A stretch of DNA of 64,000 nt. Source: Gammaproteobacteria bacterium (GTDB lineage: Bacteria > Pseudomonadota > Gammaproteobacteria > Steroidobacterales > GCA-2729495). Of this stretch, positions 1 through 8,954 are shown one piece after another. Numbering within the stretch: position 1 is the first letter of the stretch; each line of letters begins with the position of its first letter. Position numbers and translations under genes: made by a program. The notes under the pieces were generated by a model. The model ran no database searches. It was not told the origin of the DNA and worked only from the letters and a program-made list of their open reading frames with translations. The stretch lies in contig CP129466.1 in assembly GCA_030583605.1 (NCBI GenBank), positions 2,797,001-2,861,000 on the forward strand. Direction: 5' to 3'.

Positions 1-70
1 CCATTTCGTGCGCACCTGGACCCACCCGGAGCACTGGGCTGTGCTCGAGCGTGCTACCGCCGGGCGGGGG
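1..70. repeat. Direct repeat, left copy (70 bp, perfect)
   Basis: Bases 1-70 are identical to bases 1884-1953 in the same orientation. The repeat may extend left of the window. The two copies bracket the IS5 tail and the Rhs remnant. The identity stops inside the final codons of a coding frame (GRG then TAA here, GRGRR then TAG at the right copy). Confidence 0.9.
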
Positions 71-73
71 TAA
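1..73 (+). CDS. 3' end of an unrecognised gene cut by the window edge
   Basis: An open frame enters from the left edge (frame of base 2) and stops at TAA 71-73, giving a C-terminus ending ERATAGRG. The same residues, followed by two more arginines, occur at 1884-1962, so this is one of two copies of the same gene end. Here the reading frame leaves the shared sequence exactly at the stop codon, and IS5-family sequence follows at once. The family is not recognised; only 23 residues are visible. Confidence 0.45.
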   Translation, partial: HFVRTWTHPEHWAVLERATAGRG

Positions 74-74
74 T

Positions 75-362
75 CCTAGGCCTGTTGACAGTCATGTATA
101 AGCCTTGAGCCAGACGAACGAGGCGGCGAGCGCGACGAAGGAAGCGTAACGCTCCAGCAGCTTGTCGTAGCGAGTGGCGATGCGTCTAAATTGCTTGAGA
201 CGGCAGAAAAAGCACTCGATCTGATTGCGATCCCGGTACGCAGCGGCGTCGGTGCAGGCGATTGCGACGGGGCGGGATCACGGCCCTGGCATGACGTTGT
301 CGGATGAAATCCACCAGCGCATCGGAGTCGTAGCCCTTGTCCGCAACCACCATCTCGTCAGT
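75..362 (-). mobile_element. IS5-family (IS427-like) transposase 3' fragment, frameshifted
   Basis: Read on the minus strand, the sequence starts in frame with the Rhs remnant (DEMVVADKGYDSDALVDF, the second catalytic Asp region of IS5-type DDE transposases). It loses frame around 255-275 and continues in another frame with YRDRNQIECFFCRLK, a perfect Y-(2)-R-(3)-E-(6)-K signature, then RIATRYDKLLERY, ending WLKAYT and TGA at 92-94. The terminal inverted repeat should lie near 75-90, next to a CCTAGG that contains CTAG, a common target of IS427-group elements. The 5' half of the element is absent and the single-base frameshift is outside the usual programmed site, so I read it as dead. Confidence 0.75.
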
Positions 363-1790
363 GAACCCGCTCGGATCCGTATAGGCGAGCGGGTTGTTCA
401 TCACGTAGCTATACGGATTCAGCGTCTGCGGGCGGCGCGGATCCCCCAGCACCGGGTCGGCCGACAAAAACCGCCCGAGCTTTGGATCGTACACCCGCCC
501 GCCCAGGTGGATGAGCCGCACGTTGTCGAGCTGCTCGTGATCGGTGTAGCCGCGGTGGTTCCACAGCGTCGCCGTCTGCAGCGCATCGTTGTGGTCCGGC
601 GTCCAGTTGGGGTTGCGCCGCTTGCCGAAGGCATCGAAGCTGTACTCCAGCGGATCGGTCCCGCTGCCCACGGTGAGCGCCTGCTTGTCCACGCTGCCTA
701 AATGATCGCGCAGGTTGTAGTAGGCCACCCAGTCGTCGCTGTTCTCGAGCTGGGTGTAGAAGCGCTCCCCGTTGACCAGCGCGTGCGAACGAAACTCCGT
801 GGTCGCCCCGATCTGCTTCTCGAAGTGGGCACCGATGTAGTAGATCGTGGTGGTGCTGGTCCCCTTCTTCACCACCTGCTTGATCGGCTGGCGCTGCGGG
901 CCGTAGGTGAACGTCGTGCAGTCGCCCGTGCAGTTGCTGCCATCGAGGTTGATCTGGCGCGGCTTGTTGAAGGAGGTCCAGGTGATCGTGCCTCCGTCGC
1001 GGTCGGTCATGTTGCCGTTGGCGTCGTAGCCGTAGTTTCTCGTGGTCACACAACAGCCGGGTCCGCAGCTGACGTTGGTCTGCCAGACCGCGTGGGGACG
1101 TGATGCGAGGTAGGTGTATAACCCCTGTTCCTGCTTGTTACTGATGTTGCCATCGTCGTCGTACACCATATCGAGGAGCGTCGTCGTACCGTTGCGCGTG
1201 ACCACGTCCACGCGGTTCAGCGCATCGTAGGTGAAGCCCTCCGTGACGCTCTGGTTCTGGTCCATGCGCTGGGTGAGATTGCCGACCTTGTCCCAGGCGT
1301 AGCTGTAATGCTGCAGGTCGGACGGCTGCGCCGGCGGCCCGCTCTGGATGCCCTTCAGCCGCAGATTGGCGGCATCGTACAGGTGCTGCCTCGTGAGCAG
1401 CGCATTGCCCAAGGTCGCCTGCCGCTCCCGTCCCAGCGCATCGAGCGCGACCAGCGCGTAGCGCTCCGTGTTGCCGCTGCCCTGGGTGACGGTCGCGACG
1501 AAGCCGTTGACGTAGCTGTAGTTGAATACCGGCCGCGCACCGCCGACGGTCGCCGGATACGTCATGGTCTGCAGCTGCCCCTGGCCGCTGTAGGCGAAGT
1601 GGGTCACGTAGGCCGTACCGTCGATGCTCGTGGTGGTCTCGGTGAGCTGGGCGAGACCATTGTAGACGTGGCTCTCCTGGTAGTTGACCGCGGGGCTCGT
1701 GACGTTGTGCAGCAAGCCCTGACTGGTGCCCGTGGCGTAAAACGTCCAGGTCGTGGTGCCTTCCGCCTCGACCCGCTGCCTGAAATTGGA
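363..1790 (-). pseudogene. Rhs/YD-repeat protein core, truncated at both ends
   Basis: About 475 codons of YD-repeat protein are open on the minus strand. Typical repeat pieces are YDALNRVDVV, YDANGNMTDRDG and LRDHLGSVD. They are followed by the hallmark end of the Rhs core: RGYTDHEQLDN, LIHLGGRVYDPKLGRFLSADP, NPYSYVMNNP and TDPSGF. In intact Rhs proteins this motif is followed by a variable toxin tip; here it runs straight into IS5 transposase at 362. The N-terminal part is missing, because the frame begins in unrelated sequence near 1790 and the ORF start upstream of that is spurious. No immunity gene follows. Intact Rhs proteins are over 1000 residues, so this is a remnant. Confidence 0.8.
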
Positions 1791-1811
1791 AATAAGCCAA
1801 AAAGCCAAACC

Positions 1812-1962
1812 CGGCACCTTATGCACCCCGCTCGCCGACCAGCGCCGGCGCACGCACGCGCAACTCGCGCCGATCGAAGAAGACCATTTCGTGCGCACCT
1901 GGACCCACCCGGAGCACTGGGCTGTGCTCGAGCGTGCTACCGCCGGGCGGGGGCGTCGTTAG
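1812..1962 (+). pseudogene. 3' gene fragment, second copy of the left-edge gene end
   Basis: An open frame running into TAG 1960-1962 encodes PLADQRRRTHAQL, EEDHFVRTWTHPEH and ends RATAGRGRR. Bases 1884-1953 duplicate the left edge of the window. Upstream it abuts the Rhs remnant with no plausible start, so this is the severed 3' end of a gene whose body is not in the window. Its stop overlaps the stop of the convergent fadD. The family is not recognised. Confidence 0.5.
1884..1953. repeat. Direct repeat, right copy (70 bp, perfect)
   Basis: Identical to 1-70, same orientation, 1883 bp apart. It lies inside the coding fragment 1812-1962. Confidence 0.9.
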
Positions 1963-3644
1963 CCGCTTGCGGCCCTGGGGGCGGCTGCGTGGTCGTCCCG
2001 CAGCTCGCGGCGCAGGATCTTGCCGACGTTCGATTTCGGCAGCGAGTCGCGGAATTCCACGTGCCGCGGCACCTTGAAAGCCGCGAGGTGCTCCCGGCAC
2101 AGGCTGCGGATCTCGTCCGCGGTCACGCTCATCCCCGGCCGCAGCACGACGAACACCTTGATCGCCTCCTGGGTCTCGGGGTCCGGCACGCCGATGCAGG
2201 CGGCTTCCAGCACCGCCGGATGTGAGCTGACCACGTTCTCGACCTCGTTCGGGTACGCCTTCAGCCCGGACACGGAGATCATGTCTTTCTTCCGGTCGAC
2301 GATGCGCAGATAACCGCGCTCGTCCATCACCGCGATGTCGCCGGTACGCAGGTAACCGTCCGCCGTCATCACATCGCCGGTCGCCACGCCATCGTTCCAG
2401 TACCCGCTCATGACCTGCGGCCCTTTCGCGCACAGCTCTCCGGGTTGCCCGACAGCGACCTCGCGGCCATCGTCGTCACGCAACGACACCTCCGTGCCGG
2501 GCAGAGGCAGGCCGATGGTGCCGTTGTAGGCCTTGAGATCGGGCCGATTGGTACTGATGACGGGCGAAGTCTCCGACAGCCCGTAGCCCTCCATGATCGC
2601 AGTGCCGGTCACCTTCGCCCATTGCTTCGCCGTCGCCTCCATCACCGCCATGCCGCCCGCGGAGACGAGCCGCAGGTGCGAGAAATTCACACGTCCGATG
2701 CCGGGGTGGTTCGCGAGATGCTGATACAGGGTATTGACGCCGGTGATTGCGGTGAACTTCCAGCGCCGCAGCTCGCGCACGAACGCATCCATGTCGCGCG
2801 GATCGGTGATCAGTACGTTGAGGCCGCCGAGTTCGGTGTAAGCGAAGCAGTTACAGGTCATTGCATAGACGTGGTAGAGGGGCAATGCGGTAATCACCAC
2901 CTCCTCCCCCGGCCGGCACAGGCTCGCGAACCAGGTGTTGACCTGGCGCACGTTGGCGTGCAGGTTGCCATGGCTGAGCATGGCGCCGCGCGCGACCCCC
3001 GTCGTGCCGCCGGTGTATTGCAGGCAGGCGAGATCCGCACCGGTCAGAGACACCGGCTCGAACGGTGTTTCGTGGTTCACCGCGCGAGTGAAGGCGATCG
3101 CTTCGGGCAACCGGTATGGCCGCAACTTGCGGCGCACGAACCGCACGACGAAATTCACCAGCGCTCCGCGAACCGAACCGAGGAGGTCGCCGATCTGCGT
3201 CACGATGACATGCTCGACAGCGGTACCCGGCAATGCCTGCTCGAGCACTGCGGCCGAGGTGGCGACCACGACGATCGCCCGGGCGCCCGAGTCTTTCAGC
3301 TGGTGTTCCAGCTCGTGCGCCTTGTAGAGCGGATTCACATTGACGACGACCATCCCGGCGCGCATCACGCCGTAGAGGGCGACCGGGTACTGGAGCAGGT
3401 TCGGCATCATCAGCGCCACGCGGTCGCCACGCCGCAGTCCAAGCCGCTGCAGATAGGCCGCGAAACGCTGCGTCAGCCGGTCGAGTTCACTGTAACTGAT
3501 GCTCCTGCCGAAGCTGGCAAAGGCCGGCTGCGCGGCGAAACGCCGGCAGGCCTCCTCCAGCATGCGCACGATGGAATCCGCGGGGTCGATCTCAAGCCGG
3601 TGCGGGACGCCCGGCGGATAGCTCTGCAACCAGCGCATCTCCAT
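1959..3644 (-). CDS. fadD: Long-chain fatty acid--CoA ligase (AMP-forming)
   Basis: The 561-residue protein has the full set of adenylate-forming motifs: the P-loop-like YTGGTTGVARG at 210-220, YGLSETSP at 354-361, RTGD at 433-436 and the hinge DRKKDMI at 450-456. Length and the N-terminal sequence match FadD. It activates free long-chain fatty acids to acyl-CoA for beta-oxidation, at the inner membrane. The gene stands alone, with 16 bp between its start and the stop of the upstream S46 peptidase gene on the same strand, so co-transcription is possible. Its stop overlaps that of a dead gene end on the other strand. An acyl-CoA dehydrogenase lies 14 kb away. Confidence 0.93.
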   Translation of the reverse strand: MEMRWLQSYPPGVPHRLEIDPADSIVRMLEEACRRFAAQPAFASFGRSISYSELDRLTQRFAAYLQRLGLRRGDRVALMMPNLLQYPVALYGVMRAGMVVVNVNPLYKAHELEHQLKDSGARAIVVVATSAAVLEQALPGTAVEHVIVTQIGDLLGSVRGALVNFVVRFVRRKLRPYRLPEAIAFTRAVNHETPFEPVSLTGADLACLQYTGGTTGVARGAMLSHGNLHANVRQVNTWFASLCRPGEEVVITALPLYHVYAMTCNCFAYTELGGLNVLITDPRDMDAFVRELRRWKFTAITGVNTLYQHLANHPGIGRVNFSHLRLVSAGGMAVMEATAKQWAKVTGTAIMEGYGLSETSPVISTNRPDLKAYNGTIGLPLPGTEVSLRDDDGREVAVGQPGELCAKGPQVMSGYWNDGVATGDVMTADGYLRTGDIAVMDERGYLRIVDRKKDMISVSGLKAYPNEVENVVSSHPAVLEAACIGVPDPETQEAIKVFVVLRPGMSVTADEIRSLCREHLAAFKVPRHVEFRDSLPKSNVGKILRRELRDDHAAAPRAASG

Positions 3645-3660
3645 CAGTCGTTCACCCCAC

Positions 3661-5727
3661 TCACTCGATGGTCAGTTCCCGCAGCAGGTGCCCGGCATCG
3701 TAGACCTCGTCCAGTGCCAGCACCATGATCGCCGGATGCACCGCGACCGCCCGGTTGAGCTGCGGATCGAAACGATAATCGCCGGCGATCGAATGAATGT
3801 TGCCGTCGAAGATCAGCCCGACCAGGCGTCCCTGTGAATCGACGACCGGGCTGCCGGAGTTGCCGCCGGTAATGTCGTTGTCGGTGACGAAATTGAAGCG
3901 CGTGTCGAGATTGAGACCGTCGCGCGCTCGCATCCAGCGCTCCGGCAACTCGAATGGCGGCTGTCCCGTTGCGCGGGCAAACAGTCCTTCCAGCGTGGTG
4001 AACGGCGCGACGTCGCGTTCACCCTCGCGCCAGCCGCGCACGGCGCCAAAGCTGAGCCGCAGCGTGAAGGTCGCGTCCGGGTAGGTGCTCGTGCCGCGGA
4101 TGGCAAACCGCGCGCGCGCCAGCCTCTCCTCTGCGGCGAGCAGCGGCGATTCCACCCCCTCCTCGTACTGTCTGCGCACCTTCTGCGCCTCCGGTTCCAG
4201 GCGCCGGGCCAGGTCGATCAGCGGATCGTCGGCAGCCTCGAGAGCCGCGGCACCGCCCTCCCAGAGACGCTCGCGGAACGCCGCATCGCCGAGGCGGGTT
4301 GCGCCGATCAGGCGGGCGGCGAGCGCCTGCGGTGCCTCGCCGCCCAGCGCAAGGTTCACGGCAGGATCATCGATACCGAGAAACTCGGCGAGCTTCGCCA
4401 GCGAATAGCCGAGCCGAAGGGTCTCGAGTTCGCGGTACACAGGCTGTTGCGCCAGAACCTGCTGGCGCAACAGCGGCAGTGCCGTGTCCGTGTACCCCCG
4501 CTGGCGCTGCTCGTTCGGCTTCGCCCGCTCGGCCGCCACACGCACCAGAACCCTGGCGTAATTCGCCAGCTCACCCTGCAGGGCCGCGCCCTGCTCGAGA
4601 AACACATGCCGCTCGTAGATCGCGCGGTAACGCGCCAGCGCGCCCACGATGTCGTCGAACGCGCTGGCATCCGCGGCAACCGCAGCGTTGGCGGCAATGG
4701 CGCGCCGGAGCGCGCGGTCCGTGTCCCGGCGGTCGTCGAGGAATGATTCATCGAGCAGCGCAATCATCTGGTTCCGCCGCACCTTCAGTGCGTTCTCCAG
4801 CCCGAAGAGCGGCTCCTGCACGATGCGCGCGGGCTCCTCGCCGAGCGCAGCAAACTGCAGGTAACGTCCGCGCAGCTCGGCGGCCCGCAAGAGCCACTGG
4901 CTGAGCACGGGGTGGCGCTCGAAGCGCAATTGCGCTGCCGTGGCCAGCCGCTGGGTGCTGCCCGGATGACCGGCGACGAACACCGCCTCCCCCGCGGAAG
5001 CCCCGCCACGCCGCCAGCGCAGGTACGCCGGAGTGGCAGCCGCTTTGCCATCCTCGTAGACGCGCAGCAGGGCGAAATCCAGATTCCAGCGGGGAAACTC
5101 GAAGTTGTCGATATCGCCGCCGAAGAACGCAACGTCCGCCTCGGGAGCGAACACGAGCCGCACGTCGGTGTAGCGCTTGTAGTGATACAGGAAATACTGC
5201 CCGCCACCGTACAGTGACACCGCTTCGCAGCTGTGCGGATCGGAGCGGCCGCGATAACCGTCTTCGCACTCCTTCTCCAGGCGGGTGAGCGCGGCTTTGC
5301 GCCGCTCGTTCGCCGCGGCACCGGCTCCATCGCCCACGCTCTGCGCGACCACGCCGGTAACATCCTGCATGCGCGTGAGTACCGATACCTGCTCGGCCGC
5401 GCACCGCTCCTCCGCGGCAGAGGACGCGGCCATGAATCCTGCTCCCAGCACATCGCGGTCCGGCCTGGAAATGCGGCCCAGGCAGTCGGTCACGCAATGG
5501 TGGTTGGTCAGCACCAGGCCGTTTGCAGAGACGAACGACCCGGTGCAGCCGCCCTCGATCCGCACGCTGGCGCGTTGCAGCCGTTCGAGCCACCCGCTAT
5601 CGATGTTGACGCCGTAGCGCTCGCGCACGAACGTGCCCGGAAAATGATCGAAGGTCCACATGCCTTCGTCCGCCGCGACTGGCGCAACGAAAGCGGTGAC
5701 GACCACCAGGGCCAGGACCTGTCGCAT
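3661..5727 (-). CDS. S46 family dipeptidyl-peptidase (DPP7/DAP BII-like), exported
   Basis: I place the start at the ATG at 5727, which opens a clean signal peptide (MRQVLALVVVTAFVAPVAA, cut near residue 19); an ATG 20 codons upstream would put charged residues before it. The 688-residue protein carries the S46 triad: His in LTNHHC (76-77), Asp in GGDIDNFEFPR, and Ser624 in TGGNSGSP. The C-terminal FDGN (640-643) has Gly where acidic-specific DPP11 enzymes are reported to have Arg, which points to hydrophobic/DPP7-like specificity (family knowledge, inferred by eye). It would release dipeptides from periplasmic oligopeptides. It is divergent from the mevalonate gene at 5934. Confidence 0.92.
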   Translation of the reverse strand: MRQVLALVVVTAFVAPVAADEGMWTFDHFPGTFVRERYGVNIDSGWLERLQRASVRIEGGCTGSFVSANGLVLTNHHCVTDCLGRISRPDRDVLGAGFMAASSAAEERCAAEQVSVLTRMQDVTGVVAQSVGDGAGAAANERRKAALTRLEKECEDGYRGRSDPHSCEAVSLYGGGQYFLYHYKRYTDVRLVFAPEADVAFFGGDIDNFEFPRWNLDFALLRVYEDGKAAATPAYLRWRRGGASAGEAVFVAGHPGSTQRLATAAQLRFERHPVLSQWLLRAAELRGRYLQFAALGEEPARIVQEPLFGLENALKVRRNQMIALLDESFLDDRRDTDRALRRAIAANAAVAADASAFDDIVGALARYRAIYERHVFLEQGAALQGELANYARVLVRVAAERAKPNEQRQRGYTDTALPLLRQQVLAQQPVYRELETLRLGYSLAKLAEFLGIDDPAVNLALGGEAPQALAARLIGATRLGDAAFRERLWEGGAAALEAADDPLIDLARRLEPEAQKVRRQYEEGVESPLLAAEERLARARFAIRGTSTYPDATFTLRLSFGAVRGWREGERDVAPFTTLEGLFARATGQPPFELPERWMRARDGLNLDTRFNFVTDNDITGGNSGSPVVDSQGRLVGLIFDGNIHSIAGDYRFDPQLNRAVAVHPAIMVLALDEVYDAGHLLRELTIE

Positions 5728-5933
5728 GGGCGCCCTACTCCTCAATGAATGCTCGCGACATTGTCGCATCATCACGAACCGCGGCAACGCCTCGCTCGCG
5801 GCGGAATGCGCCCGTCACACAATCGCTGCGCGGCCAGCGTGGCATTCGAAGCACGATCCTGCTAGTGTTCGGGCCGCTGCGGCGAACTGTCCGGACCCGA
5901 ACAGACCCGTTCCAGACCACAAGCCTTCCACAC

Positions 5934-8192
5934 GTGACCCGCTCCCGATTCCCGCATTTCTACCGCATGTCGCCGGCCGAACGCATTCGGGCCGTGCACG
6001 AACGCGGCCTGCTGACCGATGGCGACGTCGAGCAACTCGCGCGCGGCGAGGCCACTCTCGACATCAACGCCGCCGACAAGATGATCGAGAACGTCATCAG
6101 CGTGCTCGGTCTGCCGATCGGCCTCGGTTTGAACTTCCTGATCAACGGCCGTGACTACGTCGTGCCGCTGGTCGTCGAGGAACCCTCCATCGTCGCTGCA
6201 CTGAGCGCCGCCGCGAAACTTGCCCGCGGGAGCGGCGGCTATTCGGCGACGACGACGCCTCCCATCCTCATCGGCCAGATCCAGGTGATCGACGTACCCG
6301 ACATGGACCGCGCGAGTACCGCGATACTCGCGCGACGCCAGGAGATCATCGATCTCGCCAACAGCTTCCACCCGCGCATGGTCGCACGTGGCGGTGGCGC
6401 GGTCGATGTCGAAGTCCGCACTTATCCCCTGACCAACACGGAAGGGGAAATGCTGGTCGTGCACCTGCTCGTCGACACCCGCGATGCCATGGGCGCGAAC
6501 CTCGTCAACGGCATGTGCGAGGGCGTCGCCTCGCTGGTGGAGTCCATCACCGAGGGCACGGTCTTCCTGCGGATCCTCTCCAATCTGGCGGACCGCGCCC
6601 TGGCGCGGGCCGAGGTCACGCTGCCGCCCGCGGCGCTCGCCGGCAAGGGCTTTTCCGGTGAGCGCGTGCGCGACGGCATCATCATCGCCTCGGATTTCGC
6701 CTACGTCGATCCCTACCGGGCCGCGACGCACAACAAGGGCATCATGAACGGGGTGGATGCGGTGGCGCTGGCGACCGGCAACGACTGGCGCGCCCTGGAA
6801 GCCGGCGCCCACGCCTACGCGGCACGGCATGGCCGATACAGTTCGCTCTCCCAGTGGTGGCGCGACGAGCAGGGCAACCTGCGGGGTCGGCTGGAGATGC
6901 CGCTGAAAGTCGGGACCGTCGGCGGGCCGCTGGAAAGCAACCCCGGCGTGGCAATGAACCTGCGACTGCTCGGAGTGAAGTCGGCACAGGAACTCGCCCA
7001 GGTCATGGCGGCAGTCGGCCTCGCACAGAATTTCGCGGCGCTGCGTGCCCTGGCGACCGAGGGCATCCAGACGGGACACATGACGCTGCACGCACGCAGC
7101 GTGGTGAAGGCGGCCGGAACGACGCCGGAACTGTTCGACGAGGTACTCGAGCAACTGCTGCGCGACGGTGACATCAAGGTGTGGAAGGCGCGGCAGATCG
7201 CGGCGCAACTCGTCGAGCAACGCCGGGGGGCGCCGCCCGATGCCCGCCAGGTCGAGGCGGATCGCGAGCTCGGTGTCGGCTACGGCAAGGTGATCCTGCT
7301 CGGGGAGCACGCCGTGGTGTACGGGCGTCATGCCATCGCCGTGCCGCTGCCGCTCACCACCCGCGCGGTGGTCACGGATGCCGGCCACGGCGTGGAGCTG
7401 CTGATCCCGCGCTGGGGCGTCGAATACCAGCTCGCGAAACCCGCGGACCAGCGCCGTTCCTTCGAGAAGGCGGCCGGCGCCATCCTCGACCGCCTCGGCC
7501 TCACCCGGCGCGACCTGCGTATCGAGGTGTTTCCGGATGTGCCGCGGGGCATGGGGCTCGGCGGCTCGGCCGCGATCGCGGTCGCCATCATCCGGGCACT
7601 GGACCGGCATTTCCACCTGCAGCTGACCGACAGCCAGGTCAACGAGCTGGCCCTGCTCTCGGAAGAGATTGCCCACGGTCAACCGAGCGGCATCGACAAC
7701 ACCCTGGCGACATTCGGCCGGCCGCTGGTATTTCGCCGCGGCACACCGCCGCTGGTGGAGCCACTCAACATCACCGCGCCACTGCACCTGGTCGTCGGCA
7801 TGACTCACTCCGAGGGGCTGACCGCAAAAACCGTGGGGCATGTGCGTGAAGCGCGCGAGCGCAACCCGCGCCTCTACGAGAAGATCTTCGATGACATCGA
7901 CGCGCTCGTCCTGCAGGGAGTGGCCGCCGTGCAGGACAGCGATACCGCGACGCTCGGCGAACTCATGAACGTCTGCCAGGGCCTGCTCAACGCGCTCCAG
8001 GTATCGACGCCGGAGCTCGAGCGGCTGATCGGGATCGCGCGCGGCGCCGGTGCAGTGGGCGCCAAGCTCACGGGCGGCGGTGGCGGCGGCGCCATGATCG
8101 CGCTCTGCGACGGGGACAGCACGCCGGTTCAGTCCGCGATCGAGCGACAGGGCTACCGGGCGATTGCCGTGACCATCGGCGGCGCCTCGTGA
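5934..8192 (+). CDS. mvaA: Bifunctional class II HMG-CoA reductase / mevalonate kinase fusion
   Basis: This is one 752-residue chain with two complete enzymes. Residues 1-430 are a class II (degradative-type) HMG-CoA reductase with catalytic Glu83 (VEEPS), Lys268 (THNKG), Asp284 (TGND) and His386 (HMTLHAR). Residues about 448-752 are a GHMP-family mevalonate kinase: GKVILLGEHAVVYG (451-464), the ATP loop PRGMGLGGSAA (537-547, Gly where a Ser is usual), catalytic Asp588 in HGQPSGIDN, and KLTGGGGGG (711-719). The GTG start at 5934 is chosen because SRFPHFYRMSP aligns with the N-terminus of Pseudomonas mevalonii HMGR and makes catalytic numbering match within one to five residues; no clear Shine-Dalgarno precedes it, and ATG 5967 is the alternative. 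The stop overlaps the idi start (GTGA). It would convert HMG-CoA to mevalonate, or the reverse, and then to phosphomevalonate. Confidence 0.93.
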   Translation: MTRSRFPHFYRMSPAERIRAVHERGLLTDGDVEQLARGEATLDINAADKMIENVISVLGLPIGLGLNFLINGRDYVVPLVVEEPSIVAALSAAAKLARGSGGYSATTTPPILIGQIQVIDVPDMDRASTAILARRQEIIDLANSFHPRMVARGGGAVDVEVRTYPLTNTEGEMLVVHLLVDTRDAMGANLVNGMCEGVASLVESITEGTVFLRILSNLADRALARAEVTLPPAALAGKGFSGERVRDGIIIASDFAYVDPYRAATHNKGIMNGVDAVALATGNDWRALEAGAHAYAARHGRYSSLSQWWRDEQGNLRGRLEMPLKVGTVGGPLESNPGVAMNLRLLGVKSAQELAQVMAAVGLAQNFAALRALATEGIQTGHMTLHARSVVKAAGTTPELFDEVLEQLLRDGDIKVWKARQIAAQLVEQRRGAPPDARQVEADRELGVGYGKVILLGEHAVVYGRHAIAVPLPLTTRAVVTDAGHGVELLIPRWGVEYQLAKPADQRRSFEKAAGAILDRLGLTRRDLRIEVFPDVPRGMGLGGSAAIAVAIIRALDRHFHLQLTDSQVNELALLSEEIAHGQPSGIDNTLATFGRPLVFRRGTPPLVEPLNITAPLHLVVGMTHSEGLTAKTVGHVREARERNPRLYEKIFDDIDALVLQGVAAVQDSDTATLGELMNVCQGLLNALQVSTPELERLIGIARGAGAVGAKLTGGGGGGAMIALCDGDSTPVQSAIERQGYRAIAVTIGGAS

Positions 8193-8779
8193 GCGCGCTG
8201 AGCGAGCCTGCAAACGATCCGTCCGACGTGCTGATCCGGGTCGATGCCGCGGATCGCGACATCGGCTACGCCTCCAAGGAACAATGCCACAGCGGCGCGG
8301 GCCTCCTGCATCGCGCCTTCTCCGTATTCGTGTTCAACCCCGCGGGCGAGGTGCTCCTGCAACAACGCAGCGCCGCCAAGCCGCTCTGGCCGCTGCACTG
8401 GGCCAACAGCTGCTGCAGCCACCCGCGGCGCGGGGAATCCGTGGAGGCCGCCGCGCGCCGACGCCTGCGCGAGGAGCTTGCGCTCGCCTGTGAGCTGACG
8501 TTCCTGTACAAGTTCGAGTACCGGGCGAGCTTCCAGGACGTCGGCACGGAACACGAGTTGTGCTGGGTGTTCGCGGGCTTGAGCAGCGAGATACCGGCGC
8601 CCAACCCGGCCGAAATCGCCGCCTGGCGCTATCTCCCGCCAGCGGATCTGACGGCGGAAATCGCGGCCAGGCCGGAGCGTTTTACGCCGTGGCTGCTGCT
8701 CGAGTGGGCGGAAATCCGTGCCCGTCACCTGCCGGGCATTCTCGCCCGGGCCGGGATGCCGGCGCGGCGCGCGCGCTGA
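8189..8779 (+). CDS. idi: Isopentenyl-diphosphate delta-isomerase, type I
   Basis: The 196-residue Nudix-fold isomerase has the active-site Cys in WANSCCSHP (Cys76), the metal-binding His of LLHRAFSVF and the acidic REELAL box. It interconverts isopentenyl and dimethylallyl diphosphate using metal and flavin-independent chemistry. The start GTG overlaps the stop of the mevalonate fusion by 4 bp, so translation is probably coupled and the two genes form one isoprenoid unit. HMG-CoA synthase, phosphomevalonate kinase and diphosphomevalonate decarboxylase are not in this window. Confidence 0.93.
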   Translation: MSALSEPANDPSDVLIRVDAADRDIGYASKEQCHSGAGLLHRAFSVFVFNPAGEVLLQQRSAAKPLWPLHWANSCCSHPRRGESVEAAARRRLREELALACELTFLYKFEYRASFQDVGTEHELCWVFAGLSSEIPAPNPAEIAAWRYLPPADLTAEIAARPERFTPWLLLEWAEIRARHLPGILARAGMPARRAR

Positions 8780-8844
8780 CCGGAACGGCTGTTTTCACGC
8801 TCTTCTCGCGTCTGCCGGGGGCGCGGTCCGGTGCCGGCAGGTGG

Positions 8845-8880
8845 GACGCTGGTCTCGCCCCGGACGAACGGGGCAGCGTC
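8845..8880. terminator. Candidate hairpin terminator between idi and the convergent hydrolase
   Basis: GACGCT (8845-8850) pairs with AGCGTC (8875-8880), and GCCCCG (8857-8862) pairs with CGGGGC (8869-8874) around a 6-base loop, with a 6-base bulge on the left arm. There is no U-tract on either strand. Its position between two convergent genes supports a transcription-ending role, but the call is weak. Confidence 0.35.
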
Positions 8881-8954
8881 ATGCCCGGGAAAGCGCTAAG
8901 AAAATCCCGATTAACCGCTTCCAGTAGCGGCAGCCGTAGGCATTCGGCGACATC

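Noticed and set aside
5862..8213. 783-codon open frame on the minus strand opposite the mevalonate fusion
   Set aside because: It mirrors the real gene in a GC-rich antisense frame, is rich in His/Arg/Gln with no family match, and the plus strand has catalytic motifs.
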